From NCBI GenBank assembly GCA_036386415.1, contig DASVVT010000052.1, positions 1 to 64,000 of the forward strand: a stretch of DNA of 64,000 nucleotides, read 5' to 3'. The notes under the pieces are model-generated. The model searched no databases and was not told where the DNA came from. It worked only from the letters and a program-made list of their open reading frames with translations. Positions 61,426-64,000 of the stretch are shown in pieces (position 1 is the first letter of the stretch; each line of letters begins with the position of its first letter). Origin of the DNA: DASVVT01 sp036386415. Its GTDB lineage: Bacteria > Acidobacteriota > Blastocatellia > Pyrinomonadales > Pyrinomonadaceae. The position numbers were made by a program, and so were the translations under genes.

Positions 61426-61594
61426 AGAGCGGATTTCAATTGAGCGTCGGGGAAGAAGAGAAGAATTAAACGCAAAGGAAGCCAAGGAGGAAGACGCAGA
61501 GGGCGCGAAGAAGAATCTCTTTGCGCCCTTTGCGATTTACCTTTGCGTGCTTTGCGTTTAAGTCTTCCGTACGGGCAATTGCAACTCGCTATAG
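61426..61594. mobile_element. AGAGCGGATTT element, copy 2
   Basis: A 169-bp near-twin of 31313-31481 (two visible differences), with the gcaaag palindrome inside. It ends 7 bp before the stop of the YihY-like gene. Confidence 0.8.
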
Positions 61595-61601
61595 GTGGCG
61601 A

Positions 61602-62537
61602 TCAATGAATAGGCGCGGTGGCGGCGTCGGCGGCGGAAGCCTTGATCTTCTCTGTCGGGTGTTCGCGGTGAAAGACGGCGGTCAGTTGCGCGCCGAAGAG
61701 TAGGATCAAGCTCGATACATAGCCCCAGGTCAGGACGGCGACGACCGCGCCGACCGAGCCGTAAATCTGATCGTAGTGAAAGTAGTGCAGGCTTGAGGCG
61801 AAGATGTACTTGGAGAGTTCCCACAGTAGTCCGCCCGCGACCGCGCCCGGCACTGTGTCGCGCAAGGTGACGCGCGCGTTCGGCATGAAGCGGTAGACGA
61901 GTATGAAGAGAATGATGGTGACGAGTATGCTGACGAGCGCGAGGATGATCTGCCAGAAACCGCTGCCGACCGCCAGGAGCCACGCCCTGCTCTCAATCAC
62001 ACGCAGGGGCAGGCGTGCCGCCAGTTGTTGCAGGGCGACGAGCACGGATGTTGCCAGCACGGAGATCGAAAGAAGCAGGCCGACGATCCCGATCATGCCG
62101 ATGGTGAGCGCGCGACCGTGCAGGAAGGTGCGCGAGGTTGTGCCCCAGATTCTGTTAAGCGCGCGCTCGATGACCGCAAAGACCCATGAGCCAGCCCACA
62201 GCACGACGATGAAGCAGGTGATGATGACTCCCGTCCCAACGTCCGACAGGGAATTGATCGTGCTGTTCAGAAACTCTCCAGACCCCGGATAGACCTGCAT
62301 CACGCGACGCAGCATGTCGTTGAGCACGTAGGAGCCCGCCGCCAGGCGCTTGCCGAGCGCCAGCAGCAGCAACAGCGTCGGAAAGAGCGTCAGCAACCCG
62401 AAGTAGCTCATCGCCGCCGCCGACGTGAAGAGATCGTTCTCGTGAAACTGGTGGAACGTGTGAGACACGATGCTCCCCCACGGCGCGCGATTGCGCACCC
62501 CGAAAGAGTGGCGCGAGAATGAGGGAAAACGGCGCAT
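61602..62537 (-). CDS. yihY: YihY/BrkB-family membrane protein
   Basis: A 311-residue integral membrane protein with six predicted helices. The family words FHENDLFTSAAAMSYFGLLTLFPTLLLLLALG (about 32-63) and GAVAGGLLWELSKYIFASSLHYFHYDQIYGSVGAVVAVLTWGYVSSLILLFGAQLTAVF (about 225-290) are present. It was once called ribonuclease BN, wrongly; the role is unknown. The ATG at 62537 is upstream of MRRFPSFSRHSFG. A palindrome of the ttcatcattcat type lies before it. Confidence 0.9.
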   Translation of the reverse strand: MRRFPSFSRHSFGVRNRAPWGSIVSHTFHQFHENDLFTSAAAMSYFGLLTLFPTLLLLLALGKRLAAGSYVLNDMLRRVMQVYPGSGEFLNSTINSLSDVGTGVIITCFIVVLWAGSWVFAVIERALNRIWGTTSRTFLHGRALTIGMIGIVGLLLSISVLATSVLVALQQLAARLPLRVIESRAWLLAVGSGFWQIILALVSILVTIILFILVYRFMPNARVTLRDTVPGAVAGGLLWELSKYIFASSLHYFHYDQIYGSVGAVVAVLTWGYVSSLILLFGAQLTAVFHREHPTEKIKASAADAATAPIH

Positions 62538-62544
62538 ACGAAAT

Positions 62545-64000
<1,456 letters not shown>

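Overview
The window reads as a chromosomal segment of an Acidobacteriota bacterium, most likely class Blastocatellia. This is inferred, not proven. The signs are moderately high GC, single-copy housekeeping genes, zinc-ribbon/FHA/Ser-Thr-kinase proteins, an S46 peptidase, HXXEE and VanZ-like membrane proteins, and a very large number of intergenic palindromes built from short tandem repeats. I saw no rRNA, tRNA or CRISPR array.

Layout. 1-5 kb: ruvB (cut by the left edge), an isolated atpD-atpC pair, a secreted metallo-beta-lactamase-fold hydrolase and a small protein. 5-12 kb: a secreted Cys-rich protein with Ca-binding-like loops, methylmalonyl-CoA mutase catalytic subunit, a secreted hypothetical, a class-C beta-lactamase-like serine hydrolase, and a gene-free 0.5-kb stretch that looks like a solo IscB/IsrB-type omega RNA (HEARO). 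12-16 kb: an AhpD-like protein with an in-frame TGA at the second Cys of its CxxC motif (candidate selenoprotein), a VanZ-like protein, two peptide-ABC ATPases and a Yip1 protein. 16-22 kb: a MacAB-like efflux operon on the minus strand. 22-29 kb: a signalling cluster of zinc-ribbon, FHA, kinase, RDD, TPR and FHA-GAF-SpoIIE phosphatase proteins. 29-36 kb: a frameshifted coiled-coil gene, an aquaporin, a stand-alone HhH protein, an S46 peptidase and an integron-cassette-like unit. 36-44 kb: a large membrane Ser/Thr kinase, UvrD/PcrA helicase, isochorismatase-like hydrolase and SAM hydroxide adenosyltransferase. 44-49 kb: secreted and membrane hypotheticals, an esterase and an acetyltransferase. 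49-54 kb: yvcK-glmU-glmS, the amino-sugar precursor operon. 54-64 kb: a Lys/Ala-rich TPR protein, a roadblock/MglA-type GTPase pair, an IS200-like element, rimI, queA, a D-aminoacylase-like amidohydrolase, a 21-bp tandem array, yihY/BrkB and an unidentified partial gene at the right edge.

The most distinctive features are (1) the CxxU selenoprotein candidate with a hairpin just after the UGA, (2) the solo omega-RNA-like element, (3) the gene cassette bounded by attC-like sites, and (4) many families of palindromic elements at gene ends that often supply the stop codon or C-terminal tail of the neighbouring gene. Protein functions rest on motif and family recognition from translated sequence; no database search was run.
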